Assembly: GCA_002245135.1 (NCBI GenBank)
Contig: NGBS01000875.1
Coordinates: forward strand, 124,001-188,000
Direction of reading: 5' to 3'
Length of the DNA stretch: 64,000 bases
From: Proteromonas lacertae
Taxonomy: Eukaryota > Sar > Bigyra > Opalinata > Proteromonadidae
Part shown: positions 39,138 to 51,714 of the stretch, one piece after another
Layout of the letters: each line of letters begins with the position of its first letter
How positions within the stretch are numbered: the first letter of the stretch is position 1
The notes under the pieces: generated by a model
What the model saw: only the letters and a program-made list of their open reading frames with translations
What the model was told of the DNA's origin: nothing
The model's database searches: none
Position numbers and translations under genes: made by a program

Positions 39138-41563
39138 ATGAATTTGAATAATTTGAAAGATAAGATATTTTCATCAATATTATTATGTGATATTGATGTA
39201 TATTTTGATTGGTTGATTTATTATGTATAGATAATAGAAAAGATAGAAAAGAGTGTTTGTGAAATAGATTTAGTAATAAAACATGAAAGCGAGATTAAGA
39301 TGGTTAAAATGTTAAATGTATGTTGTGTTAGTAGAAGCAAAATGTCAAAATTCTTTGAGAATAACTGTTTGTTGTGTGATTATTGTTCATATTTCATCTG
39401 TCCATCACAAATACATTTAATGTGGTTTGATGCGATGATATATGCGAGATGCTATTATTTGAGAGATTTAGAAGAGATAATTCATAGTAAATCAATTTTA
39501 AGTGATTTTGTTTGTGAAGTGATATGTAAAATATGTAATATTGTGAAGATAATAAGTGAATATGTTATAGTTGTTAATTTGAAGAGTTCTAACATAGTAT
39601 ATGATGAAAATAATAATATAAAGATATGTGATTTATGTTTGAATGAAATAAGAAAAGAAGAAGAAATGAGAATATATGATATTTGTTTCAAAAGCCCTGA
39701 AGAGTTGAATGGATTAGAATGTAACGAAAGAAGTGTGATTTGGTCAATAGGATGTATATTATATGAAATGATTTGTAAGAAACTACCATTCAATGAAGAT
39801 GATAATGTGAATAAAACCATGAATAACATCTTGAGATGTAAATATAGTATTGATATAGAATGTAATGAAATGATGAAAGAATTGATAGAAAGAATGTTGA
39901 AAGTGAAGATTGAAGATAGATTGAGTTTAAAAGAGTTGAAGAAAGAAATAAAGAAGATGTGTGAAATAATGAATGATGAAACAAAATATTTGATGATGAT
40001 TAAAGAAAGAAAAGAAATGTTATATAAAAATGATATAAATATTATTACACTACCAATAGACTATCCAACAGAATATTATTTTAAAAGTAATAAAAAAGAA
40101 AGTATAAAAATAATTGTAATGATGATAATATTTAAATAGAAATTGCAGATACATTGGTAGAATTATACAATGCTAAACCAAATGAAAAAATCCTGTCAAT
40201 ATTATTATCATTTCATTTATTCTTTAGAATCTATTCAGATTATAAACTGAAATATCAAATTCATCATCGATGTGAAGTAAGAAGAAATGAGTGGTGTTAT
40301 TTAGATAGAATGATTTTTAGTATTAGAAGTGGTTGTTATGGCAATGATGTTCTAGTAATTGAATCAAATGCTTTTTGTTCATGTGAAAGAGGGATTAATT
40401 ATTTTTTCAGAATATTGAAATCAATCAATAAAACAAAACTATTATTTTGTATAATTTATATAGTTTTTATTTCTTTAGGTAATAATATTATTATTTCCCC
40501 AATAAAAATTCCTATTGAAAATCAATCATTATTTGGATCATGTTTTAGTCAATTTACAAGTCTACAATGGTTGAAATTATGTAAATGTAATCTTACTTCT
40601 TGTTTTGTTGAATCATTTGTTAAATCAATTCCATTCATGAAATTGAATTGTTTGTATCTTCAAGGTATTTATTATATTCTATCTATACAATTTTGATATA
40701 GATAATCCAATAGATGGAAAAGGATTTAAACTATTACTTCCATATTTACATTTATTAATCAACAAGTATAATGAATTGGATCTTCATGGAATGGATTTAG
40801 ATGATGAATCAATGATATTATTGTCATCATATTTACATAAATATCCAAGACTTGACAAAATAAATATTAGATATAATAAAAATATTCATTCAGTTGGATT
40901 AAAAGCTTTATTCTCCAAGATTCGTATTTCAAAAGTAGACTTTGATTTTAATGGAAGTAAAGAGTTAATGATGGATGAAAATTTTCCAGAATTATTGAAA
41001 TATGTTAGAAATGATTTAAGTAACTCAAATATTGATGATGATACTCTGAAAACATTCATTAGTTTTAGATTAAATGAATTTAAAGATACAAGACAGTTAG
41101 ATTTGAGTAGTATGACTAATATTTTTATATTTATTAGATAATAAACTAACATATAAAAGTGTAGAATTTCTGATGAACAATTTATCATTAATTCCAAATC
41201 TTGAATATCTTAAATTACATGGAAATGATATAGGAGATGAAGGAATGAAATTATTATCTCCACATATTAGTTTATTAATATATTGTGAATGTGATTGTGA
41301 TGGTTTTCATTTTGGAATAAACTGTTCAAGTATAGTATTAATGATAATATACAATAGAAATTGGATTATCATCAATTGGATTGAAATATTTAGTTGATGG
41401 TTTAAAGACTATTGATTTAAAAAGATATAAGAATTTCACACTTCATATAAGTAATAATAATATAGATTCAAGAACTATTGAAAATCTAAAATATGAATAC
41501 ATTATAACTAGTTCTGAAATAGAAGAAATATGTTGTAAAGTCTCACATGGCTTTTTCTTTTAA
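39138..41563 (+). CDS. Kinase-LRR protein B (predicted pseudokinase)
   Basis: Seven exons with introns at 39198-39230, 40102-40139, 40449-40478, 40665-40701, 41110-41137 and 41330-41357 give 743 residues in one frame. Exon order, intron positions and phases match gene A. The kinase region keeps the beta-3 Lys (KMVKMLNV), a DFG-like DLC (Asp near 154) and RSVIWSIGCILYEMI. The catalytic loop, however, reads VVNLKSSN, so the catalytic Asp is Asn (near 136) and the HRD motif is gone. LRR units follow, but the array stops about four repeats earlier than in A, at KVSHGFFF. It may bind rather than phosphorylate. The start is 54 bp from the divergent AFG2-like gene. Confidence 0.8.
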
Positions 41564-41647
41564 TTGTTTATTCATATTTCATTTGATTTTTGAGATTTAA
41601 GAAAAATGAAAAACGAACATATTTTTGAAATTTATCAAACTTTTGAA

Positions 41648-41655
41648 TCAAGCTT
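41648..41655 (+). promoter_or_regulatory. TCAAGC element upstream of the DusA-type gene
   Basis: TCAAGCTT lies 20 bp before the start codon at 41668, the same spacing as in the DGAT2 gene. Confidence 0.35.
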
Positions 41656-41667
41656 ATTTATTTAAAA

Positions 41668-42869
<1,202 letters not shown>

Positions 42870-42975
42870 AATTGTTGATATTTTGTGTTGTTTTATATAT
42901 AACTCAAAAAGAAAAAATGAAAAATAGAATTGACGTTGACATTGTCAAGAATAGGTCATAAATTGAATTTTCAAA

Positions 42976-43660
42976 ATGAAAGTGCGTAATTTAATTATCA
43001 ACGAAAATGGGTATTATTTCTGTTAAATTTTATAAAATTAGGCTAAGCAGACTATTTGCAAATAATGGCTTTGGAGATTTAAAAGTTTTAGTAGGAGGAG
43101 AAGAAATAGTCAGTTCCAAGGCCGTTTTCATGATTTCAAATACTAAAATCAAGGAATTAATTGAAAATAGTGAAAATGGCAATGTGTTTGAATTTTTTGA
43201 AGATTGTAGTATAAAATGTTTTTTTGAATTAGAAAAGTATTATAGCGGAGGATACATGAATATAAATATGAATAATGTATGTGAGATGCTATCCATGTGT
43301 ATTTATTATTGTGAATATAGAATAATTCATAATTGTTTTAAATTTATAAAGAATCATATAAACGAAGAGATAATAATGAAATTAATGAAAATAAATCATA
43401 TATATGAAAATGGTAATGATGAAGTGAAAGAAATAATAGAAGAGATGCAAATGATAGTAATTGAATATATAAAGAAAAATGGATTTAAGTTATTAACAGA
43501 GGAGAATATAAATGAATTAGATTTAAGAGATTTGAAAATGATATTAAAAGAAGTGAAACATGCAAAAAATAATGAACAATGGTTATTTAAAGTGTTGTTT
43601 GAAAGATATGAAAGAGAAATGAAAAAAGATAAAATGAGTAAAAATTTAGTAAAATTATGA
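42976..43660 (+). CDS. BTB-domain protein
   Basis: Exons 42976-43010 and 43042-43660, with a 31-nt intron, give 217 residues. I prefer ATG 42976 (MKVRNLIINENGLSRL) to the in-frame ATG at 43007, because splicing the GTATTA intron removes a poor N-terminus and gives a normal BTB start. The BTB fold is seen in FGDLKVLVGGEEIVSSKAVF and SIKCFFELEKYYSGGY, followed by a BACK-like helical part. BTB domains dimerise and often link substrates to CUL3 ligases. The next gene starts 10 bp after the TGA, in the +1 frame, so the two may form one BTB-SPRY protein. Confidence 0.7.
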
Positions 43661-43670
43661 AAAAATTTAC

Positions 43671-45069
43671 ATGAATCAATTAACGTCTGAACAAATTGAA
43701 TTTATAAACAATAATGTAGATGTATTGAGTTTAATTGGTGCAAAAAAAAGAAGAAAAGAATAATCATTTGTTTATTGCATTAGAAGGAATTAATGATAAA
43801 GAAATCGAAGATATAATATTTAAATACTATATAGAAGATGAAATAATTTCAATATCAGAAAGAGATATAACAATATTAAAGAACAGTAGAATGAAAGAAA
43901 TAATACAAGTATTATTAAATCATGAAGATCTTAAAATGAAAGAAATTGGAATTATGATAATCCTTGATTCTAAAATTAATAAAGGGAGTTTAAATGAGAT
44001 ATTAAACAATGATAAAATATCTAATTTGATATTGCTATTATCAAATGAATATATACGTAGTAAAAATGAGAGGTTTTGCGAATGTTTCTGTCTATTTGCC
44101 AAAGATAAAAATATGGTCTTCACATTAAAATACTTATGTGGAATAGAAATATTTTTTCATGTACTAAACTTCAGTTATTATTTGTCAAATGAATCAATAG
44201 AGATATTAATTAGTTTCATAAAGAGTCAAAATATATGTGATAATGATATTAGAAACATGATAAATATGATTGAAAATAAAGATATATTATCTCATATTAT
44301 TGATAGAATCACATTATTTTCTTATCCATCTTCAATTGTTGAGATATGTGGAAATGTTTTAATAAAGCCTAATCATAATGGATCAATATGTTTATTCTCA
44401 ATTAATCCACCATTACCAAATGAAATTACATTAAATGGAAATACAGGTGAGATAAAATCTTCCATTAATAATGTGATAGATGAAAATGAATATACAGTGA
44501 TATGTGAAAATGTATTAGGCAGTATGAAATGCAATATCTCTTTTGTATATGACAACATAACATTTTCAGAAGAATATAAGCATGAAAATGTTAAAATTAG
44601 TAATTACGGAAAGACAATTACTAATAATGAAAATAAAAAATTTCTTCGGCATTGTTTCATAAACTTAAAAATGGAGAAAGGAATTTATCATATGGAATAT
44701 AAATTCAATAGAAATTCATCAAAAAGCAATGGGTGTATAATATTAGTATCAACAAAAATATGCGGAGGTGATTATAGTGATTTTATATTTCAATCATGTG
44801 GTTATTTTGCATGCACAGCTTTAAGTCATAATGCTTCAAAATGTCATATTGGAACAATGGTTACAAAAAATCCAAATTTCAATAATCATGGAGATGGTTC
44901 AATTTATGAAGTGATTGTTGATATGAATAAAAGAGAATTTTGGATAAGTCATAATTATTGTTCTCCTGTTTTACTTGTGAAAGATTTACCTTCTCCATTA
45001 TATCGATGTTGTTTTCCAGGACCAAGCGGAAATTCTATAGATTTAATATCATATTGTCATTATCTTTAA
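43671..45069 (+). CDS. SPRY-like protein with Ig-like module, frame broken once
   Basis: The start ATG at 43671 (MNQLTSEQIEF) is followed by a +1 break near the eight-A run 43742-43749; the upstream frame ends at TAA 43761. Skipping one A gives 465 residues. The N-terminal half is helical. Near residues 220-275, PPLPNEITLNGNTGEIKS and VICENVLGSMKCNISFVY fit a He_PIG-type Ig-like module. The C-terminal 150 residues resemble a SPRY domain (DGSIYEVIVDMNKREFWIS, SPLYRCCFPGPSGNSIDL). Both modules bind proteins or ligands. No known orthologue is recognised. The break may be a homopolymer error. Confidence 0.6.
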
Positions 45070-45174
45070 AGAGTAATAATATATTAGACATTGATAAAAC
45101 AAGTGATTTTGTATTTTGTTTTATTTTATAAAGAACATAAAAATTACATAAATTTACACAATTATTTTCAATTA

Positions 45175-46450
45175 TTATTCAAAATTATCATTCCAATCAT
45201 CACTGTTATTACCATTCTCACATGAATATTGAATAATATTTCTTGGACTAAATTTATATCTTTGTATTAATGACAATACATTATCACTAATTATCTTTAT
45301 ATCATAATTATTATTTTGTTCATTCTGCAATTTCGTATATTTCATTAAATCTGATAGTTGATTTTCATATACACTTTCATAGTTCAAAAATAACTCCCAT
45401 ATCCAATTACATTCAAATACTTTAAAAGAAGTATAACATATTTCACATTGATGTATTACATTTGGTGTTTTAATATAATTTATTAATTTGTTTATATATG
45501 TTATTGTATCTTTACTTGTATTTATGTTACTTTTTAATGGAATTGAACTTAAGGTTTTACTTAATATTCGAATATAAGTATTTATCATTTCATTACTTCT
45601 TGGCCAATGGTTTAACATTTTGTGAATAAATTTCATTGTTATAAATGATGATTTTATACATAAAAATATCAATAAATCTATTACATTTGAATAATCTGGA
45701 TGATTAATATTAATATGTAAAAACAAATAGAATAATCCTTTAAATATATATTCTATATCATTCAAATACAACTCCTTTTTATATTTATTGAAATTCATTT
45801 GCTTGTTTATTATACTATTATTATCTTCTTCATTCTGTTTATTCATTATTATTGAAACTGTTGTTGATGAAGCTTTCATATTTAAATTATTTGGCTTGTT
45901 ATATCTTGAAGACATTTCTATAAAATTCTTAATAATTTTCAACAAATCATGAAGCGGAGACTTACTGTTATTAAAACTTTCACATATTTCATTTTTTATA
46001 TTCAATTTTTCATTTTCATAATACCATTCACTATGTAAATAAAACATATTCATTATTGATTCAATTATTAAATGATGAGTAGGAAAAACTGTAAACTTGA
46101 TTATTATCACTTACATCTTTATCATAAATATTTCTTATTATTTTATATAAATGGATACGAATTATTTCACTGTTATTGTTGTTGTTATTGCTTGAATTAC
46201 TGTTACAATAAATATTTATTAATATTGAACAGAATTTTTGGTTTATTACTTTTATGGAACATCCTTTTATTATATCTACTAGCAATTCTAGCAATATTTC
46301 ATTCTGATAATTTGATAATCTTCTTTTAGTTTTCTTAACTTTGATTATACTACGAGGTGAATAATTGTTTATTCTTCGGTTGGATGATTGGTTCTTTTTT
46401 ATACATATACTATTAAATGAATCACTTAAATCTGACAAATCTATTCTCAT
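45175..46450 (-). CDS. PP2A B56-type regulatory subunit, divergent
   Basis: Two exons (46115-46450 and 45175-46095) give 418 residues. The chain is all-helical with HEAT-like units: ILLELLVDIIKGCS, IIESIMNMFYLHSEW, LHDLLKIIKNFIE and FIHKMLNHWPRSNEMINTYIRIL. The last resembles the B56 phrase [21 protein letters not shown], so the B56 (PPP2R5) family is my best match. B56 subunits direct phosphatase 2A to its substrates. The only intron that keeps the frame is gtaagtgataataatcaag, 19 nt, unusually short. The N-terminus is basic and Ser/Asn-rich. The gene before it ends 26 bp upstream on the same strand. Confidence 0.55.
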
Positions 46451-46476
46451 TTTATTAACATAGAGTTATTATACTG

Positions 46477-47405
46477 TTATATGTTGCTACTTTTAATAGC
46501 TGCAATTAATCCACCTGTTGTATAAGTGTCACTATCTTCTCCATAACAAGATTTTAATTTCTTGGGGTTATAAACATCTCTTCGAAAATTTTGGATGTTT
46601 TCTATAAAATGATTTACTAATTCTGAATTACCTAAGCACCAATACAGGAATTTACGAGAATTCATGTAATTGTAAAACCATGTAGATTGTTTTAGAAGTA
46701 GTAATGCTAATGAATGACAATATCCTGGATCTATGTCTAGTTCTAAAGCAACACCTGCTATAAATGCTATATTATATGCTTTTATATTAAACTGTTGAAT
46801 ATTTTCGAATTTGTTATTTGTTTCAAATATTCCCACTAATTCTTCATACCAATTGTATATTTCACGAATTGACCCACAAGATGGTGTAATTGCAGCATAT
46901 GTAAAAGTAGTTGGTAGAATTGTGATATGACAGTTTTGTTCTGGCTGTCCAGCCCATATATATTCTGAAGAGTATAATGTAGGTATTGTGGCTCTGATAG
47001 TATATTCAAATTTACCTGTTGTGAAAGGTAGTAAAGATGTTTGAAAAATATGTGTGGTTTTATCCTTTGATTGAGTTATGGATGTCTTTCTCATCGTGAC
47101 TGAATGCCATCTGCCACTTGATCTATAGAAATAATCATATATTTAACTAATACGAATATTTGTCTCGCACGTTTGTCCATATTTCTGCTTTAGCTTTGCG
47201 ATGATGAAAAGGATTTATTCTATATTAAAATAATGTGTTCGATATACTCATTAGAGATTTCTAGTTCCACTGTAACTGGACATGGTTCACATATATATAG
47301 CGTTATATTGTCTGTTACAGATGGTTTTACAGAAATAAATTGTAGAACTGATTTGAGTTGAGGTAAATCATCTTTGCTTGGCTTACAATTAACAAGTGTT
47401 TGCAT
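46477..47405 (-). CDS. Unknown protein with N-terminal Ig-like beta domain
   Basis: Three exons (47248-47405, 47154-47219, 46477-47122) with 28- and 31-nt introns give 289 residues. I do not recognise the family. The first 150 residues look like a beta-sandwich (FEYTIRATIPTLYSSEYIWAG), loosely like the N-terminal carbohydrate-linked E-set domains of glucan enzymes. The remainder looks helical (FIAGVALELDIDPGYCHSLAL). No catalytic motif is visible. It ends close to the PP2A subunit gene, 26 bp away on the same strand, but no functional link can be shown. Confidence 0.6.
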
Positions 47406-47622
47406 TTAATTGTGTTCTGAGATACAATTAGTGATGCAAGAATGAATTATTAAGGCAAGAAACTACGAAGATGATTTAGGAATTGAGAATATTCATCCTT
47501 CGTCATTCAATGTCGTTTCGCTTATTCTCAGTTTAAATAAAAACAATCATAATGAATACATCTAGATGTACTTATCCTAACAAACAACACACAACAAATG
47601 ATAAAACTATACTAAAACATCA

Positions 47623-49440
47623 CTACGGTTTTAATGCCTCACAACATGTGCAATATTTTTGTGTTTCCTTATTAATCTGGCTACATGCAACACATACCCA
47701 TCCATTTTGGATGTCTTGACTATAATCATGTTGATAGTTGTGCAAATTGTTGTAATAAGGGCAATATGCATATAGAGAAGAATTAGCATATTCAAAATCA
47801 TTAAATGGTTGCATATTAAGTGGTACTGATGGAATATTCGACATAATTGTAGGATCTTGGTTTTGTACTTCCTGTGTCTCTTCTTTTACTATATTTACAC
47901 CTATGACTTCATTATTATATTTCACTACTTCTCTTCTTATTCCTTGAGAACTATTCACTGGAATAGCACATAAAATATTCTTTTGTTTCATTGGCATTAC
48001 TTCTTTTGATTTTTCCATTCTTTGATGTAATATTCTTCTATTAACTGAAGTTTCAGAATCCTTGGTATTATCAAAATTAAATAAAAATTGTTCATAATCA
48101 TACAGCAACTTTGTATACATCTTCTTCAATCTAAAAGATGCACTTGTTTCTGTCGCACTGAAATTATCCAAACCTCTATAAATCCTTGCCCATGTCCCTT
48201 CTTTTAATATAACACTTGTTGAACCTCCATGTGCAGTAACTTCTCTAAATAATCGATATAAATCCACTTCTCTTCTGCCAAGAGTAGGAGTTCTTACAAT
48301 AATACCTGTTTGATGTGTTTTATGAAATGCTTTTAATACTTCAATGAAATTATCTTTTTCTTCTTCATAACCAGCATAATGACCTGATAAATCAATTACT
48401 GGTGGTTTTGTATCACTTGGTATTTCTTCAGGAATATCACAACTTAAATATTTTGAATCCCATATATTAATACTACATTTAAATTTTGGTCCTAATATTT
48501 TTACATCTATTGTATTGGGGATCTTTCTTCTTTTTCCACATAAATTACATCTAATCCAAACCACTGAGAAATTGTTATTAGTTGATCTTATATTTTGTGA
48601 TGGAATACTTGAGTATTTTATACCATTAGGAGGTGTTACTGATATATAATTTGAAGGATCATTTTTCTCTTGTATTTCTTCTTGTTGTTGTTCTTCAACA
48701 TTCGGATAATCTGGTTTTACAAATGGCAACAATTGTTGTGGTTGTTGTTGTTTTATTTTCTTATTTGGAGGTTGAGTATGGGATGAAGAAGAAGAAGAAG
48801 ATGATGATGATAAAGTTTCCAAAGATATTGATGAATCTTTATAACTTCGTTTTAATGTTTGTGTATTATTATTACTATTACGATTAGACAATTCATTTGA
48901 ATTAATTTCATTATTACTCTGTAAATTGTCTTTTGAATAAGATCTACTAATCTTCTTTGTATTTGATTTTAATTCTGTAAAAACTCTATTTAATGATTCA
49001 AAATCTGGAACTGGACAATCTGGAAGAGAACATCTTTCACTGTGAAGATTAAAGAAAGTTTGAACTTGATTACAGATTGGACAGCTTATTCCTGTGCACA
49101 TCATTACATGATGAATTTTAATTTTCATTTGAGCACATTCTGTAGTGCAAACAACAGCACTACATCGAAATACATGCTCTAATATGGTTAACTGTGATTC
49201 AAAAAAGTTAGATACAGGCTCAATTGATGTAGATACGCCAAATGGTTGGTTTAAATATTGTTGATCCTGATAACTAAACGACTGTCCTAATTGCTGATTG
49301 AATTGGGTTGTTAACGGTTGTGTAAGGTTTGTAAGGTTTGGAAAATATTGAACCATTGAAATTTGAGGTGTGCAAGGATTTAGAGCAGGTTTATCAGTTT
49401 GTATAGTTACATTCTGCATTTTCTCAGGTAAATCACTCAT
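47623..49440 (-). CDS. TAZ, CW, ARID and RanBP2 zinc-finger protein
   Basis: A single exon of 605 residues with four recognisable domains. TAZ-type zinc finger, about 82-146: FRCSAVVC, CAQMKIKIHHVMMC, CPICNQVQTFF and CPVPDF. CW zinc finger, about 294-338: WIRCNLCGKRRKIP and FKCSINIWDSKYLSC, with the four zinc cysteines. ARID domain, about 363-455: LGRREVDLYRLFREVTAHGG, WARIYRGL and LKKMYTKLLYDYE. RanBP2-type zinc finger, about 580-602: WVCVACSQINKETQKYCTCC. The linker (150-290) is low-complexity with a ten-Ser run. TAZ domains bind transcription factors, CW reads methylated H3K4 and ARID binds DNA. The likely role is a nuclear chromatin-linked regulator. I know no described protein with this order. 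Confidence 0.85.
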   Translation of the reverse strand: MSDLPEKMQNVTIQTDKPALNPCTPQISMVQYFPNLTNLTQPLTTQFNQQLGQSFSYQDQQYLNQPFGVSTSIEPVSNFFESQLTILEHVFRCSAVVCTTECAQMKIKIHHVMMCTGISCPICNQVQTFFNLHSERCSLPDCPVPDFESLNRVFTELKSNTKKISRSYSKDNLQSNNEINSNELSNRNSNNNTQTLKRSYKDSSISLETLSSSSSSSSSSHTQPPNKKIKQQQPQQLLPFVKPDYPNVEEQQQEEIQEKNDPSNYISVTPPNGIKYSSIPSQNIRSTNNNFSVVWIRCNLCGKRRKIPNTIDVKILGPKFKCSINIWDSKYLSCDIPEEIPSDTKPPVIDLSGHYAGYEEEKDNFIEVLKAFHKTHQTGIIVRTPTLGRREVDLYRLFREVTAHGGSTSVILKEGTWARIYRGLDNFSATETSASFRLKKMYTKLLYDYEQFLFNFDNTKDSETSVNRRILHQRMEKSKEVMPMKQKNILCAIPVNSSQGIRREVVKYNNEVIGVNIVKEETQEVQNQDPTIMSNIPSVPLNMQPFNDFEYANSSLYAYCPYYNNLHNYQHDYSQDIQNGWVCVACSQINKETQKYCTCCEALKP

Positions 49441-50109
49441 TACTATTAAGACTTATTAAAATTATTTATTTGGAAGTGTTTCACTATAAATAATAACTAA
49501 AGGCAATTTCTATAGTTGAAAATGCAAAGATGCATTTATCATTTTAGAATGTGTAACGACTATATTAAAAATCGTTATTTTTTTCGTTTAACGCATATCA
49601 GATATTAACTAAATATACAACAAAGACTATTTGCATTGCATATACTCATAAAATGTAGTACATATATTTAAACGAAATTTTGATCCTATTTAAGACTATT
49701 ATTTTTAAATTAAATAAATTATATATTTTAAAGAGTTAAGATAGACATAATATATTATTAAAGTTGCAAATTGTTCATAATATAAATAGTTATACACAAT
49801 GGCATATACTAATTTTAGCATCTAATTATTACTATTGATGAATATTTATTATTATAGATATATATAAATAATAATATCTATTCTTATTATTATGTTCCTA
49901 CTATTTTGAATATTTTTAATCTATTCTTCCTTTTCTTTTTTATACATTAATAAATCAACAAAAAATACTTCTACATCAGAAGGTAACAGTGAGCATATTA
50001 CATCATCTACAGAAGAACAATAGAAATACATTTTTATATGAAAAAAGAGACGTTTCACAATTAATCAAAAATTAATAAACAAATTTTAAAAAAATAAAGC
50101 AATCACAAT
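49441..50109. other. Long intergenic region, AT-rich
   Basis: No multi-exon gene can be supported here. It is very AT-rich, with long T and A/T tracts. A 36-codon ORF on the minus strand (49921-50031) is the only coding-like feature. Part of the region is probably the 3' end of the FMR1-like gene. Confidence 0.45.
49921..50031 (-). CDS. Possible small protein, 36 residues
   Basis: ATG 50031 to TAG 49921 encodes MYFYCSSVDDVICSLLPSDV and then a short hydrophobic stretch and a charged end (MYKKEKEE). No homologue is recognised and no intron or domain supports it. It lies 78 bp downstream of the FMR1-like stop on the same strand. It could be a small gene, an unannotated terminal exon or chance. 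Confidence 0.25.
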   Translation of the reverse strand: MYFYCSSVDDVICSLLPSDVEVFFVDLLMYKKEKEE

Positions 50110-51577
50110 TTACCTGTTGTTTTGAAATTTATCTCTAAGAGTAACACCTCTTGTCTCATTATTCCTATTATTATCATAATAATTATCTCTCCCTCCTCTA
50201 TATCCACCTCTACTTCTATTTCCTCCTCTATATCCTCCTCTTCCTCCCCTACTTCTTCCTCTTCTATTGTACTCTTCTTTTCCTCTTGTTTCTTCTGCTT
50301 TATCTTCTCTTTCTTCTTCTTCAGATTCATCTTTATCATCAGTTGGTTTTTCATCAACATCTCCATTACTATCTCTACCTCTAAATGTTGGAGTTGGTTG
50401 AATTATAGTTGTACCACTTTTTGAACTGTTATTCCTATTATTATCTCTTACATTTCTTTCAACTTTTCTTTCTTCATCATCAGTTCTACCACGTGTAGTT
50501 GTAGTTGTATTTGCATTTGTACCAGTTGTTGTTCTATTATTATTGGGAACATATCCACGGAATCTTGGCTCTGGTTGATGAACAATAACACCATCATTTA
50601 CATACATATCATAATATTGATAATATTTATCATATTTATTATCTATATTATACTTCACAGTTGAAAATTGTAATTTCTTATTGTATAATGCATCTTCCTT
50701 TTCTTTTAATTCGTGTTCTTTAATATAATAAGATACATCATCCATTATTAAGGATTCAGCATAATTTACAGATTTCTATCATAACAATAAATAATAAATA
50801 AATAAATATATATATACTTTTGTTCCAATGATCTTTGCACTTCCACTTAGGAACTGTATTAAATAAACATTCGATTTTTCAATATAATCTCTCACATTTC
50901 TACCTTTTGAACCAACTAATAAACCAGTATAATCCTCTGGAAACTCAATAGTCTTTTCAACAACTTCCAACTTTTCTCTTGCTAAATTACAACTCTTTAA
51001 GTCTTTTCCAACAATACGTATTATTGACATGTAATCGTCTACTACTATACTCTCTACTCCTGTTTGTTTTTTCACTTCGTTTATATTTGAAAACTTCTTT
51101 CCTAATACATAACCCATTAAATCAGGTTCTATTCTGAATTCCACTTGTTTCATTCCATATAATTGGTTAGAGATTCTCTTTTCTTCAGATATAATATCTT
51201 TTTCTTTTTGGGTTAATGATTTCTATAAAGATAAGTGTAAAAGGTAAAAATATACTTGAGAATCAAGTAATTTTTGAAATACACCTTTCATAAGCTTAGC
51301 CGATGTTTCAATTTTACTTTTAATGATGAACCTATTGGATAATAATCATAAATTAGCTTCATACTTTGATTTGTCACTCTCACTATACTCGATGGATATA
51401 ATATCTATTAAATAATTAATATGTGCATTAAATACCATCATCAATTCTTTTCTTATCCTCAATTATTTTCTTACATTCCTCTCCCTTACACCACCCCTTT
51501 AATAATCTTGGAACAGGTACTTCTTCAGTAAAAATTGGATTGGATGATGCTCCACTTGAATTTTGGTTGTTTGACAT
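50110..51577 (-). CDS. FMR1/FXR-like tandem-KH RNA-binding protein
   Basis: Five exons (51436-51577, 51365-51404, 51256-51331, 50818-51222, 50110-50775) give 442 residues. Two KH domains follow each other: FRIEPDLMGYVLGKKFSNIN, then FPEDYTGLLVGSKGRNVRDY. The first matches the FMRP/FXR phrase VREDLMGLAIGTHGANIQQ. The segment IGTKKSVNYAESLIMDD and YYIKEHELKEKEDAL matches FMRP after KH2. The C-terminus has an RGG box (RSRGGRGGYRGG). No Tudor/Agenet pair is seen at the N-terminus. FMRP-family proteins bind mRNA and polysomes and repress translation. A TGA in the frame near 51345 is removed by a 33-nt intron (51332-51364). Confidence 0.75.
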
Positions 51578-51615
51578 GTTTTAAATAAAAAAATAAAAAT
51601 TGAAAATGATGAATA

Positions 51616-51622
51616 TCAAGCT
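51616..51622 (-). promoter_or_regulatory. TCAAGC element upstream of the FMR1-like gene
   Basis: TCAAGCT on the plus strand, 39 bp before the FMR1-like start codon at 51577, followed by GGCTTGCC at 51627. Confidence 0.3.
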
Positions 51623-51714
51623 AAACGGCTTGCCAAAAAAGATTCTGTAAAGATATACCAACACTAAATGTCATTAAACAATAAATAAATAGTTATGAAA
51701 TAAATATAATTTTA

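Noticed and set aside
41330-41357. An apparent frameshift in kinase-LRR gene B, as in gene A
   Set aside because: A 28-nt intron with a GTATAG donor and a TAG acceptor in the usual LRR position restores the frame exactly, so no frameshift is needed.
43007-43041. BTB protein starting at the ATG at 43007
   Set aside because: The sequence after it is a GTATTA intron; starting at 42976 and splicing gives a normal BTB start.
51332-51364. An in-frame TGA in the FMR1-like gene, suggesting readthrough or selenocysteine
   Set aside because: The TGA lies inside a 33-nt intron with GTATGA donor and TAG acceptor that keeps the frame.
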